NCBI GenBank assembly: GCA_023055425.1
Contig: JALGPY010000002.1
Location: 154,515,345 to 154,579,344 of the forward strand
Source: Linanthus parryae
Taxonomy: Eukaryota > Streptophyta > Magnoliopsida > Ericales > Polemoniaceae
Reading direction: 5' to 3'
Length of the DNA: 64,000 nucleotides
Shown here: positions 51,813-63,599 of the stretch, one piece after another
Position numbering within the stretch: position 1 is the stretch's first letter
Layout: every line of letters begins with the position of its first letter
Translations under genes and position numbers: made by a program
Notes under the pieces: generated by a model
What the model was told of the DNA's origin: nothing
The model's input: the letters and a program-made list of their open reading frames with translations, nothing else
The model's database searches: none

Positions 51813-53510
51813 ATGAATAATGCTAACAATACCCGGGATGACACGACGACAAGACATGAACCCAACACGAGCGGGAATAGGTCGACACGAACGTGCAACT
51901 GGTCAACAATGGGTCGAACAAAAAGTGACACGAAAATAAATGGGTCTTCGCCGGGTCGACAAATTTCTGACCCGGTTCAACCCAACCCAGAACCCGTTGG
52001 GATTACCCAAATTGCCAGGCCATTCCAGAGGCTACACATAAAGGAGTATTCTATCTTCCCAAAGGTATTAGAGCTCAAATGAACTAACAAATGGCTGATT
52101 TTTTATTTTCTTTTTATAAAAACTACTTACAACTCCCCGAAAATATGAGCTCTTTGAATTGTGAAGCACAAAATGCTAGTTGTACCCTGCAGATTCTTGA
52201 CAAATGATAGATATACATCCGGAAGGAAAAAACCTCGTCAAATTAAGCTTAATGGGTATGTTGGAAATTTGTGATGTCATATACCAGAAACTCAAAGACA
52301 ATGACATTGTGATGATAAACATGCCTCAGTCATCGCGTTGATGGTGAAGGTCCTTCCCCAAACTCAGTTTTAATTCATAAAGCCACTTATAGTTCGCCAT
52401 TCAGAGGGGATTTAGTTGTGACTATCTGCATGGGTATGTTCTTTGGATTTGAGTATGCAGCTTTAGAGATTCATTCTCATCCGGAGAGACTACTCTTTTC
52501 AAACACTATTTCTGCGGTGATGATACTGTAAGATCTTGTTTCATTTAGGCTCTTATATGGCACACCTAATGTTCGTCATAATGTTTATTGAGCTACATGT
52601 TTAGTCATACAGTATCTTAATGTCCTTAAAATTCTTATAACATTACGATTATAATGAGAGAATGCCGGATTTTTATCATTTCTAAAGAATTTCGCTTCTC
52701 TCCGTAACTTGGGAGCCGCTGTAAAAATTGTACCAGTCCATGGGTCTCCCATTTTCATATCTTCAAGGTATGATAATCAAGAATCATTTCTCTGGTTGCT
52801 TCTTTTCTCATTTTTTCTTACTAGGTTGTTATTTCCAGGATATATTAAAGAGGAGAAGACCTATGATGAAGCCAAATCTAAAAAATAGAATTTAAAATAA
52901 CAAGCAAGTTAGCTTATTTTTGTCTGTTGACCATCTGATTTGTTGTTTAACTTTTGTGTGTCTAACTAAATTTTTGTTTTATGTTCTTTTTGAGCTCCAC
53001 TCTTTATTCCATTCTCTATGCCTACAAATGACATGCGGAGAACATTTTCATGAAATAATTATGGTTGGTTGAAGGATTCAAATTTATTGTTTAGCTGAAC
53101 TTATTTTCATTTAATCTATACTTCAAATTATTTGCAGAATGTGTTATAAAGTAGACAAAAAAGAGAAGAGTGTCGCAGTATGCATGACACAGTATGCATC
53201 ACAGTTACAATTTTTGAAAGCTTAGCTGAAGGGGGTGAAAATGGCATTTCTCAAACTCGAAGGTCTGCATTGTCTTTTCATCAAACCTAAGATGGTGAAA
53301 GGGTCTTTTATCCATTTTAAAATTTTAATTTATATATTTAAAACAAAAAATGAGATGTCGCTACTTTCAATAACGGAGATGGATGGAAATTGCATATGCG
53401 CGTCAAATTAGAATAATGTAGGGGATTTTGGTGGTAAATTAATAGTGCAATAGGTCAAGTGTAAAAAACAATAAAACAAATAAGTTTCCGATAGAAAAAT
53501 CAAAAAATAT
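51813..53510 (+). repeat. Hybrid unit 7 (A/B recombinant, 1698 bp)
   Basis: Switch in 52436-52444. Last of the five-unit run. The gggaataggtcgac change near its start is shared with hybrid 6 and dimer 13. Confidence 0.93.
52193..53303 (+). pseudogene. NRPD1 fragment in hybrid 7
   Basis: Almost identical to hybrid 6, but keeps FEYAALEI. Block 3 reads tagaatttaaaat for tagaacttaaaat. Confidence 0.78.
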
Positions 53511-53887
53511 ATGAATAATGCTAACAATACCCGGGATGACACGACGACAAGACATGAACCCAACACGAGCGGGAATAGGTCGACACGAACGTGCAACTGG
53601 TCAACAATGGGTCGAACAAAAAGTGACACGAAAATAAATGGGTCTTCGCCAGGTCGACAAATTTCTGACCCGGTTCAACCCAACCCAGAACCCGTTGGGA
53701 TTACCCAAATTGCCAGGCCATTCCAGAGGCTACACATAAAGGAGTATTCTATCTTCCCAAAGGTATTAGAGCTCAAATGAACTAACAAATGGCTGATTTT
53801 TTTTCTTTTTATAAAAACTACTTACAACTCCCCGAAAATATGAGCTCTTTGAATTGTGAAGCACAAAATGCTAGTTGTACCCTGCAG

Positions 53888-55019
53888 ATTCTTGACAAAT
53901 GATATATACATCAGGAAGGAAAAAACCTCGTCAAATTAAGCTTAATGGGTATGTTGGAAATTTGTGATGTCATATACCAGAAACTCAAAGACAATGACAT
54001 TGTGATGATAAACATGCCTCAGTCATCGCGTTGATGGTGAAGGTCCTTCCCCAAAAGTCATTTTAATTCATAAAGCCACTTATAGTTCGCCATTCCGAGG
54101 GGATTTAGTTGTGACTATCTGCATGGGTATGTTCTTTAGCTTTTAGTATGCAGCCTTAGAGATACAGTCTCATCTGGAGAGTCCAAACTTTTCAAACATA
54201 TTTCTATGGTGATGATATTGTAAGATCTTGTCTCATTTATGCTCTTCTCTGGCATACCTAATGTTTGCCATAATGTTTATTGTGCTACATCTTCATTCGT
54301 ACAATATCTTAATGTCCTTATAATTCATATTGCATTCTGATTATAATGAGAGTGTTTTTTAATTCCGGCTTATTTATCTTTCCTATGGAGTTTAGCTTCT
54401 CTCCGGAGACTTGGAGCCGCCGTAAACATTGTACCAGTCCATCCATGGGTCCGCCATTTTAATATCTCCAAGGTATGAAAATCCAGAATTAGTTCTCTTG
54501 TAAATTCTTTTTCTCATTATTTCTTATCGGTTGTTATGTAATTTTCAAGATATATTAAAGAGGAGAAGACCTGTAGTGAAGCCAATTCTCAAAAAATATT
54601 AACCCATAACAGAAAATAACAAGCAACTAAGCTTCTTTTTGTCTGTTGACCATCTGATTTGTTGTTCAACTTTTGTAAGTCTAACTAAATTCTTGTTTTG
54701 TGCTTTTTCTCTGCGCCACTCTTTATTCGATTCTCTGTATCTACAAATGACATGTGAAAAACTTTGTTTCATGAAAGAATTATAGTTTGTTGAAAGGTTC
54801 AAATTTGTTATTTAGCTTAATTGATGATATATACTCCATACTTTAAATTATTTGCAAAATATGTTATGATTAAAATAAAAGAGAAGAGCATCACAGTATG
54901 CATGACACAGTATGCATCACAGTTACAATTGCTGAAAGCTTAGCTGAAGAGGTGAAAGTGCCATTTCTAAAACTAGAATGTGTGAAGTGTTTTTTCATCA
55001 AACCTAAGGGGAGAAAGGG
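53888..55019 (+). pseudogene. NRPD1 fragment, type A, dimer 13
   Basis: Two-base loss in block 1 (aaatgatatatacatc) and an altered ccaaaagtcattttaattc. Block 2 reads gagacttggagcc for gagactgggagcc. Confidence 0.77.
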
Positions 55020-55599
55020 TCTTTTATACATTTTAAAAATGTAATTTAGATATTTAAAATAAAAGAGTGAGTTGTCGTTACTTTCAATAACGGAGATGGA
55101 TGAAATCATACTATTCGTCCAAAATTAGGATAATGTAAGGGATTCTGGTGGAAATTAATAGTGTGATAGGTTAAGTGTAAAAAAAAAATACAATTAAATA
55201 ACCGATGAAAAATTCAAAAATATATGCATAATTCTAACAATATCTCGGTCGACATGACGATAAGACGCGAACCCGACACGAGCGGGCTTTGATCGACATG
55301 AACGTTTAACGGGTAAAAACGGTTTGAACCGTAAGTGATACGAAAATAAATGGGTCTACGCCCGGTCGATAAATTTATGACCCGGTTCAACCCAACAAGA
55401 AACGCGGTGGGTTGACCGGAATTTCCAGATTTAATCAAGAGGCTAAAGATAATGGAGTATTTTGTCTTCACAAACGAAATAGAGATCAAATGAACTAACG
55501 CAGGGCAGGTTTTCTTCTTTTTATAAAAACTACTTACAAGTCTCCAAAAATTTGAGCTCTTTGAATTGTGAAGCACAAAATGCCAGTTGTACTTTGCTG

Positions 55600-56727
55600 A
55601 TTTTGGAAGAATGAAATCTATACATCCGGAGGGGAAAAACCTCTTCAAATTAAGCTTATCGGGTAAGTTGGAAGTTGGTAATGTCATATACCTGAAAATC
55701 AATGACGATGATATCGTGATGATAAACATGCCCCCATCTATTCAGCCACACTCATTCATCGCGTTGGCGGTGAAGGTCCTTACACCAAGCTCAGTTTTAT
55801 TCATAAAGCCACTTTTATGTTCGCCATTCCGAAGACAATTAGATTTGGCTGTCTGCTAGGGCATGTTCTTTGGATTTGAGTATGCAGCTTTAGAGATTCA
55901 TTCTCATCCGGAGAGACGACTCTTTTCAAACACTATTTCTCCGGTGATGATACTGTAAGATCTTGTTTCATTTAGGCTCTTATATGGCACACCTAATGTT
56001 TGTCATAATGTTTATTGAGCTACATGTTTAGTCATACAGTATCTTAATGTCCTTAAAATTCTTATAGCATTATGATTATAATGAGAGAATGCCGGATTTT
56101 TATCACTTCTATAGAATTTCGCTTCTCTCCGTAACTTGGGAGCCGCTGTAAAAATTGTACCAGTCCATGGGTCTACCATTTTCATATCTTCAAGGTATGA
56201 TAATCAAGAATCATTTCTCTGGTTGCTTCTTTTCTCATTTTTTCATACCAGGTTGTTATTTCCAGGATATATTAAAGAGGAGAAGACCTATGATGAAACC
56301 AAATCTAAAAATAGAACTTAAAATAACAAGCAAGTAAGCTTATTTTTGTTTATTGACCATCTGATTTGTTGTTTAACTTTTGTGTGTCTAACTAAATTTT
56401 GGTTTTATGTTCTTTTTGTGCTCCACTCTTTATTCCATTCTCTTTGCCTACAAATGACATGCGGAGAACATTTTCATGAAATAATTATGGTTGGTTGAAG
56501 GGTTCAAATTTATTGTTTAGCTGAACTTATTTTCATTTAATCTATACTTCAAATTATTTGCAGAATGTGTTATAAAGTAGACAAAAAGAGAAGAGTGTCG
56601 CTGTATGCATGACACAGTATGCATCACAGTTACAATTTTTGAAAGTTTAGCTGAAGGGGTGAAAATGGCATTTCTCAAACTAGAAGGTGTGCATTGTCTT
56701 TTCATCAAACCTAAGATGGTGAAAGGG
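55600..56727 (+). pseudogene. NRPD1 fragment, type B, dimer 13
   Basis: Open past CSPFR: gaagacaatta replaces gaggataatta, so the frame runs on as RQLDLAVC to a TAG at 55857, seven codons beyond the usual stop. Confidence 0.84.
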
Positions 56728-57312
56728 TCTTTTATCCATTTTAAAATTTTGATTTATATATTTAAAACAAAAAATGAGATGTCGCTACTTTCAATAACGG
56801 AGATGGATGGAAATTGCATATGCGCGTCAAATTAGAATAATGTAGGGGATTTTGGTGGTAAATTAATAGTGCAATAGGTTAAGTGTAAAAAAACAATAAA
56901 ACAAATAAGTTTCCGATAGAAAAATCAAAAAATATATGAATAATGCTAACAATACCCTGGATGACACGACGACAAGACATGAACCCAACACGAGCGGGAT
57001 TAGGTCGACACGAACGTGCAACTGGTCAACAATGGGTCGAACAAAAAGTGACACGAAAATAAATGGGTCTTCGCCGGGTCGACAAATTTCTGACCCGGTT
57101 CAACCCAACCCAGAACCCGTTGGGATTACCCAAATTGCCAGGCCATTCCAGAGGCTACACATAAAGGAGTATTCTATCTTCCCAAAGGTATTAGAGCTCA
57201 AATGAACTAACAAATGGTTGATTTTTTTTCTTTTTATAAAAACTACTTACAACTCCCCGAAAATATGAGCTCTTTGAATTGTGAAGCACAAAATGCTAGT
57301 TGTACCCTGCAG

Positions 57313-58443
57313 ATTCTTGACAAATGATATATACATCAGGAAGGAAAAAACCTCGTCAAATTAAGCTTAATGGGTATGTTGGAAATTTGTGATGTCATAT
57401 ACCAGAAACTCAAAGACAATGACATTGTGATGATAAACATGCCTCAGTCATCGCGTTGATGGTGAAGGTCCTTCCCCAAACTCATTTTAATTCATAAAGC
57501 CACTTATAGTTCGCCATTCCGAGGGGATTTAGTTGTGACTATCTGCATGGGTATGTTCTTTAGCTTTTAGTATGCATCCTTAGAGATACAGTCTCATCTG
57601 GAGAGTCCAAACTTTTCAAACATATTTCTATGGTGATGATATTGTAAGATCTTGTCTCATTTATGCTCTTCTCTGGCATACCTAATGTTTGCCATAATGT
57701 TTATTGTGCTACATCTTCATTCGTACAATATCTTAATGTCCTTATAATTCATATTGCATTCTGATTATAATGAGAGTGTTTTTTAATTCCGGCTTATTTA
57801 TCTTTCCTATGGAGTTTAGCTTCTCTCCGGAGACTTGGAGCCGCCGTAAACATTGTACCAGTCCATCCATGGGTCCGCCATTTTAATATCTCCAAGGTAT
57901 GAAAATCCAGAATTAGTTCTCTTGGAAATTCTTTTTCTCATTATTTCTTATCGGTTGTTATGTAATTTTCAAGATATATTAAAGAGGAGAAGACCTGTAG
58001 TGAAGCCAATTCTCAAAAAATATTAACCCATAACAGAAAATAACAAGCAACTAAGCTTCTTTTTGTCTGTTGACCATCTGATTTGTTGTTCAACTTTTGT
58101 AAGTCTAACTAAATTCTTGTTTTGTGCTTTTTCTCTGCGCCACTCTTTATTTGATTCTCTGTATCTACAAATGACATGTGAAAAACTTTGTTTCATGAAA
58201 GAATTATAGTTTCTTGAAAGGTTCAAATTTGTTATTTAGCTTAATTGATGATATATACTCCATACTTTAAATTATTTGCAAAATATGTTATGATTAAAAT
58301 AAAAGAGAAGAGCATCACAGTATGCATGACACAGTATGCATCACAGTTACAATTGCTGAAAGCTTAGCTGAAGAGGTGAAAGTGCCATTTCTAAAACTAG
58401 AATGTGTGAAGTGTTTTTTCATCAAACCTAAGGGGAGAAAGGG
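57313..58443 (+). pseudogene. NRPD1 fragment, type A, dimer 14
   Basis: Shares the two-base loss with dimer 13. It reads tatgcatcctta where other A copies have tatgcagcctta. Confidence 0.77.
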
Positions 58444-59023
58444 TCTTTTATACATTTTAAAAATGTAATTTAGATATTTAAAATAAAAGAGTGAGTTGTC
58501 GTTACTTTCAATAACGGAGATGGATGAAATCATACTATTCGTCCAAAATTAGGATAATGTAAGGGATTCTGGTGGAAATTAATAGTGTGATAGGTTAAGT
58601 GTAAAAAAAAAATACAATTAAATAACCGATGAAAAATTCAAAAATATATGCATAATTCTAACAATATCTCGGTCGACACGACGATAAGACGCGAACCCGA
58701 CACGAGCGGGCTTTGATCGACATGAACGTGTAACGGGTAAAAACGGTTTGAACCGTAAGTGATACGAAAATAAATGGGTCTACGCCCGGTCGATAAATTT
58801 ATGACCCGGTTCAACCCAACAAGAAACGCGGTGGGTTGACCGGAATTTCCAGACCTAATCAAGAGGCTAAAGATAATGGAGTATTTTGTCTTCACAAACG
58901 AAATAGAGATCAAATGAACTAACGCAGGGCAGGTTTTCTTCTTTTTATAAAAACTACTTACAAGTCTCCAAAAATTTGAGCTCTTTGAATTGTGAAGCAC
59001 AAAATGCCAGTTGTACTTTGCTG

Positions 59024-60151
59024 ATTTTGGAAGAATGAAATCTATACATCCGGAGGGGAAAAACCTCTTCAAATTAAGCTTATCGGGTAAGTTGGAAGTT
59101 GGTAATGTCATATACCAGAAAATCAATGACGATGATATCGTGATGATAAACATGCCCCCATCTATTCAGCCACACTCATTCATCGCGTTGGCGGTGAAAG
59201 TCCTTACACCAAGCTCAATTTTATTCATAAAGCCACTTTTATGTTCGCCATTCCGAGGATAATTAGATTTGGCTGTCTGCTAGGGCATGTTCTTTGGATT
59301 TGAGTATGCAGCTTTAGAGATTCATTCTCATCCGGAGAGACTACTCTTTTCAAACACTATTTCTGCGGTGATGATACTGTAAAATCTTGTTTCATTTAGG
59401 CTCTTATATGGCACACCTAATGTTTGTCATAATGTTTTTTGAGCTACATGTTTAGTCATACAGTATCTTAATGTCCTTAAAATTCTTATAGCATTACGAT
59501 TATAATGAGAGAATGCCGGATTTTTATCATTTCTATAGAATTTCGCTTCTCTCCGTAACTTGGGAGCCGCTGTAAAAATTGTACCAGTCCAATGGTCTAC
59601 CATTTTCATATCTTCAAGGTATGATAATCAAGAATCATTTCTCTGGTTGCTTCTTTTCTCATTTTTTCATACCAGGTTGTTATTTCCAGGATATATTAAA
59701 GAGGAGAAGACCTATGATGAAGCCAAATCTAAAAATAGAACTTAAAATAACAAGCAAGTAAGCTTATTTTTGTTTATTGACCATCTGATTTGTTGTTTAA
59801 CTTTTGTGTGTCTAACTAAATTTTTGTTTTATGTTCTTTTTGTGCTCCACTCTTTATTCCATTCTCTTTGCCTACAAATGACATGCGGAGAACATTTTCA
59901 TGAAATAATTATGGTTGGTTGAAGGGTTAAAATTTATTGTTTAGCTGAACTTATTTTCATTTAATCTATACTTCAAATTATTTGCAGAATGTGTTATAAA
60001 GTAGACAAAAAGAGAAGAGTGTCGCAGTATGCATGACACAGTATGCATCACAGTTACAATTTTTGAAAGTTTAGCTGAAGGGGTGAAAATGGCATTTCTC
60101 AAACTAGAAGGTGTGCATTGTCTTTTCATCAAACCTAAGATGGTGAAAGGG
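59024..60151 (+). pseudogene. NRPD1 fragment, type B, dimer 14
   Basis: Open to CSPFRG. The donor after block 1 reads gtaaaa. Block 2 reads gtccaatggtc. Block 4 is open. Confidence 0.83.
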
Positions 60152-60359
60152 TCTTTTATCCATTTTAAAATTTTGATTTATATATTTAAAACAAAAAATG
60201 AGATGTCGCTACTTTCAATAACGGAGATGGATGGAAATTGCATATGCGCGTCAAATTAGAATAATGTAGGGGATTTTGGTGGTAAATTAATAGTGCAATA
60301 GGTTAAGTGTAAAAAAACAATAAAACAAATAAGTTTCCGATAGAAAAATCAAAAAATAT

Positions 60360-62040
60360 ATGAATAATGCTAACAATACCCGGGATGACACGACGACAAG
60401 ACATGAACCCAACACGAGCGGGATTAGGTCGACACGAACGTGCAACTGGTCAACAATGGGTCGAACAAAAACTGACACGAAAATAAATGGGTCTTCGCCG
60501 GGTCGACAAATTTCTGACCCGGTTCAACCCAACCCAGAACCCGTTGGGATTACCCAAATTGCCAGGCCATTCCAGAGGCTACACATAAAGGAGTATTCTA
60601 TCTTCCCAAAGGTATTAGAGCTCAAATGAACTAACAAATGGCTGATTTTTTTTTCTTTTTATAAAAACTACTTACAACTCCCCGAAAATATGAGCTCTTT
60701 GAATTGTGAAGCACAAAATGCTAGTTGTACCCTGCAGATTCTTGACAAATGATAGATATACATCAGGAAGGAAAAAACCTCGTCAAATTAAGCTTAATGG
60801 GTATGTTGGAAATTTGTGATGTCATATACCAGAAACTCAAAGACAATGACATTGTGATGATAAAAATGCCTCAGTCATCGCGTTGATGGTGAAGGTCCTT
60901 CCCCAAACTCAGTTTTAATTCATAAAGCCACTTATAGTTCGCCATTCAGAGGGGATTTAGTTGTGACTATCTGCATGGGTATGTTCTTTGGATTTGAGTA
61001 TGCAGCTTTAGAGATTCATTCTCATCCGGAGAGACTACTCTTTTCAAACACTATTTCTGCGGTGATGATACTGTAAGATCTTGTTTCATTTAGGCTCTTA
61101 TATGGCACACCTAATGTTTGTCATAATGTTTATTGAGCTACATGTTTAGTCATACAGTATCTTAATGTCCTTAAAATTCTTATAGCATTATGATTATAAT
61201 GAGAGAATGCCGGATTTTTATCATTTCTATAGAATTTCGCTTCTCTCCGTAACTTGGGAGCCGCTGTAAAAATTGTACCAGTCCATGGGTCTACCATTTT
61301 CATATCTTCAAGGTATGATAATCAAGAATCATTTCTCTGGTTGCTTCTTTTCTCATTTTTTCTTACTAGGTTGTTATTTCCAGGATATATTAAAGAGGAG
61401 AAGACCTATGATGAAGCCAAATCTAAAAAATAGAACTTAAAATAACAAGCAAGTTAGCTTATTTTTGTCTGTTGACCATCTGATTTGTTGTTTAACTTTT
61501 GTGTGTCTAACTAAATTTTTGTTTTATGTTCTTTTTGAGCTCCACTCTTTATTCCATTCTCTATGCCTACAAATGACATGCGGAGAACATTTTCATGAAA
61601 TAATTATGGTTGGTTGAAGGGTTCAAAATTATTGTTTAGCTGAACTTATTTTCATTTAAACTATACTTCAAATTATTTGCAGAATGTGTTATAAAGTAGA
61701 CAAAAAAGAGAAGAGTGTCGCAGTATGCATGACACAGTATGCATCACAGTTACAATTTTTGAAAGCTTAGCTGAAGGGGGTGAAAATGGCATTTCTCAAA
61801 CTCGAAGGTCTGCATTGTCTTTTCATCAAACCAAAGATGGTGAAAGGGTCTTTTATCCATTTTAAAATTTTAATTTATATATTTAAAACAAAAAATGAGA
61901 TGTCGCTACTTTCAATAACGGAGATGGATGGAAATTGCATATGCGCGTCAAATTAGAATAATGTAGGGGATTTTGGTGGTAAATTAATCGTGCAATAGGT
62001 CAAGTGTAAAAAACAATAAAACAAATAAGTTTCCGATAGA
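60360..62040 (+). repeat. Hybrid unit 8, cut near its end by the CACTA insertion
   Basis: Switch in 60981-60989, with the derived attcagagg. The unit runs 1681 bases to aagtttccgataga and then stops. About 17 bases are missing relative to the 1698-base hybrids, and should lie beyond the transposon. Confidence 0.93.
60738..61848 (+). pseudogene. NRPD1 fragment in hybrid 8
   Basis: Last NRPD1-like copy before the transposon. A-type left with gataaaaatgcctc (INMP changed to IKMP), B-type right with LEGLHC in block 4. Confidence 0.78.
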
Positions 62041-62053
62041 CACTACTAGAAAT
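62041..62053 (+). repeat. CACTA left terminal inverted repeat
   Basis: cactactagaaat, directly abutting satellite sequence. The CACTA core is diagnostic. The partner repeat is beyond the window. Confidence 0.85.
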
Positions 62054-62067
62054 ATTAGCAAAAGCGT

Positions 62068-62405
62068 CATTAGATTAATGCGGTATTTGCTAAAATTAAT
62101 GCTGTATTTGGCAAAAACAGCATTAATTGCAGCATTAATACTAATGCTGCATTTGCCAGTGCTGTTTTTTGAATTGCAGCATTAAGCTAATGCTGCTAGC
62201 AAAAACAGCATTACTTGCAGCATTAACTAATGCTGCACATTTTTACTCACACTTTGCAGCATTAACACACTAATGCTGCATCTGGAATCAAATTGCAGCA
62301 TTATTGGACATTAATGCTGCATTTTTTAATAAAATTTGCAGCATTATTTGAGCTTAATGCTGCATTTTTGAATCAGATTGCAGCATTATTAAAGCTTAAT
62401 GCTGC
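62068..62405. repeat. Left subterminal hairpin array (gcagcatta...taatgctgc)
   Basis: At least seven units in which gcagcatta is followed after 2-8 bases by taatgctgc: 62129-62150, 62176-62196, 62217-62236, 62256-62279, 62295-62320, 62338-62363 and 62380-62405. A degenerate unit lies at the outer edge near 62068. Each can fold into a 9-bp stem. In characterised CACTA elements such repeats bind transposase. Confidence 0.85.
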
Positions 62406-62425
62406 ATTTTACATACTTCATTTGT

Positions 62426-62517
62426 AAATCTTCTTTCTTCTATTTACTTTCTTTTTGAAAGAATTCTTTTAAAATCTTCTTTCTTCTATTTACTTTCTTT
62501 TTAAAAGAATTCTTCTA
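62426..62517. repeat. 46-bp direct duplication
   Basis: aaatcttctttcttctattt begins at 62426 and again at 62472. The two copies are almost identical through gaattctt. Confidence 0.85.
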
Positions 62518-62546
62518 CTTATCAATTTGTCACAACAAAAACAAGA

Positions 62547-62672
62547 ACAGATCTAAACAATAACAATAAAAACAAATCTAAACATAAATAATTACAAAAA
62601 CAAGAACAAATCTAAACATAAATAATTACAATAAAAAGAACAAATCTAAACATAAACAATTACAGTAACAAT
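62547..62672. repeat. A-rich tandem repeat of ~34 bp
   Basis: Four imperfect copies begin acaaatctaaac or acagatctaaac, at 62547, 62571, 62606 and 62640, with ataaataattaca in the later copies. Confidence 0.8.
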
Positions 62673-63170
62673 AACAGCCAGAACAGAAATCTCTATGAAA
62701 TTACAAGGATTCGGATTACAAAAGTTTAACGAAGAAATTACCAATTTGATTTACAACACAACAACTTCCAGAAATCTCTCAAAAACTAACACATTCTGAG
62801 AAAAATTACAAGGGGAAGAAGAAAAACAACACTATTACACAAAACTGACGAACAAAGCCACACAAAACCACCCTTCAACCAGCGAATACAGCTACACAAA
62901 ACGAAATCCAAGTAATTGAAGAGTGAACTTGAAAGGGTCGCTGGTACCATCAAGCAAAATCCCTGCACAAATCAATTTAACACATCAAAAATATGAAAAA
63001 GCTGAACAAAATTTCACATAAATCAAACAAGTAGAGATACAGACACGATTCTGGGTAACGGGGCGATTGAAGAACGAAGGCGGTTCTGGGTTTGGAGTGG
63101 TTCAACCACCCCCAAATCTTCAACTGCGCCGTTACCGCTACTGTTACGGTCGCCAGTGAGACAGAACCCA

Positions 63171-63252
63171 GAGGGAGAGAGAGAGAGAGACGAAGAGAGG
63201 GAGAGAGAGAGAACACTCACCAGATCAGGAACGCAGAGGGAGAGAGAGACTC
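63171..63252. repeat. GA-rich microsatellite with first cagatc..gaacgcagaggg cassette
   Basis: Runs of gagaga interrupted by cgaagaga, then actcaccagatcaggaacg at 63215. Related cassettes lie at 63314-63338 and 63428-63450. Confidence 0.75.
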
Positions 63253-63313
63253 GCCGTCGAAATCATCGCCGTTGACCGTCCCCGCCGGATCTGGAGATCC
63301 ATCGCCTCCCTCT

Positions 63314-63450
63314 CAGATCTGGAATACAGAGGGAGAACTAAGATCAGAAGAATACACAGAGAGGGAGAGAGAGAGATAGAGAGAGAGAGGGAGATAAGGA
63401 CAGAGAGGGAGAGAGAGAGAGACTCACCAGATCTGGAACGCAGAGGGAGA
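63314..63450. repeat. Second and third cagatctgga cassettes with GA microsatellite between
   Basis: cagatctggaatacagaggg at 63314 and cagatctggaacgcagaggg at 63428 repeat the cassette at 63221. The space between is largely (ga)n, with gata and gaca breaks. Confidence 0.75.
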
Positions 63451-63599
63451 GACGCCGACGAGGATGCTCCGTTCGGCGGGACACAGAGGCGAAGACGACG
63501 GGGGATGCTGCATCTCCGTTCGGCGGTGGCGTTCGTTGGCGGTGGAAGAGATCGAGACAGAGAGAGGGGAAGATGAAGAGGACGACGGATGCTCCATCG

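Larger units (their letters stand above)
53511..56935 (+). repeat. Dimer 13 (A 53511-55223, B 55224-56935)
   Basis: A return to the dimer form. It starts with the gggaatagg mark of the neighbouring hybrids, then shares with dimer 14 a two-base deletion (aaatgatatatacatc) and an altered cattttaattc. Confidence 0.95.
56936..60359 (+). repeat. Dimer 14 (A 56936-58647, B 58648-60359)
   Basis: A complete dimer, closest to dimer 13 (shared aagacgcgaac, caacaagaaacgc, ggagtattttgtc in the B half). Confidence 0.95.
1..62040 (+). repeat. Tandem macrosatellite array of NRPD1-derived ~1.7 kb monomers (A/B dimers and A/B hybrids)
   Basis: The same sequence recurs head to tail across 62 kb. The landmark atgaataatgctaac occurs at 493 and then at spacings of either about 3424-3436 or about 1683-1699 bases. 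The longer unit holds two homologous but clearly diverged monomers, A and B, of about 1.71 kb each; the shorter unit is an A/B recombinant. All copies have the same orientation. Copies of one type differ from each other by scattered substitutions and small indels. The + strand is given because the recognisable NRPD1-like exons read that way. The array has no visible left edge and ends where a CACTA element interrupts it. Whether it is pericentromeric, subtelomeric or interstitial cannot be told from the sequence. Confidence 0.97.

Noticed and set aside
1..62040. Ribosomal DNA intergenic spacer or rRNA gene array
   Set aside because: No rRNA sequence appears in any of the units, and the monomer is explained by NRPD1-like exons.
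1..62040. Tandem LTR retrotransposons or LTR array
   Set aside because: No TG...CA ends, primer-binding site, polypurine tract, or gag/pol frames recur at unit edges.
1..62040. Functional tandem gene cluster
   Set aside because: All copies lack the catalytic DFDGD motif and most of the polymerase, and have fixed frameshifts, so coding function as a polymerase is excluded.
1..62040. Array being purely an assembly artefact
   Set aside because: Units carry many private and shared substitutions and three unit structures, which a false tandem repeat of one read would not show; copy number in the uniform stretch 45-53.5 kb remains less certain.
62068..62405. CRISPR-like array
   Set aside because: The repeats are short inverted pairs with 2-8 base loops and irregular AT-rich gaps, adjoining a CACTA terminus in plant DNA.
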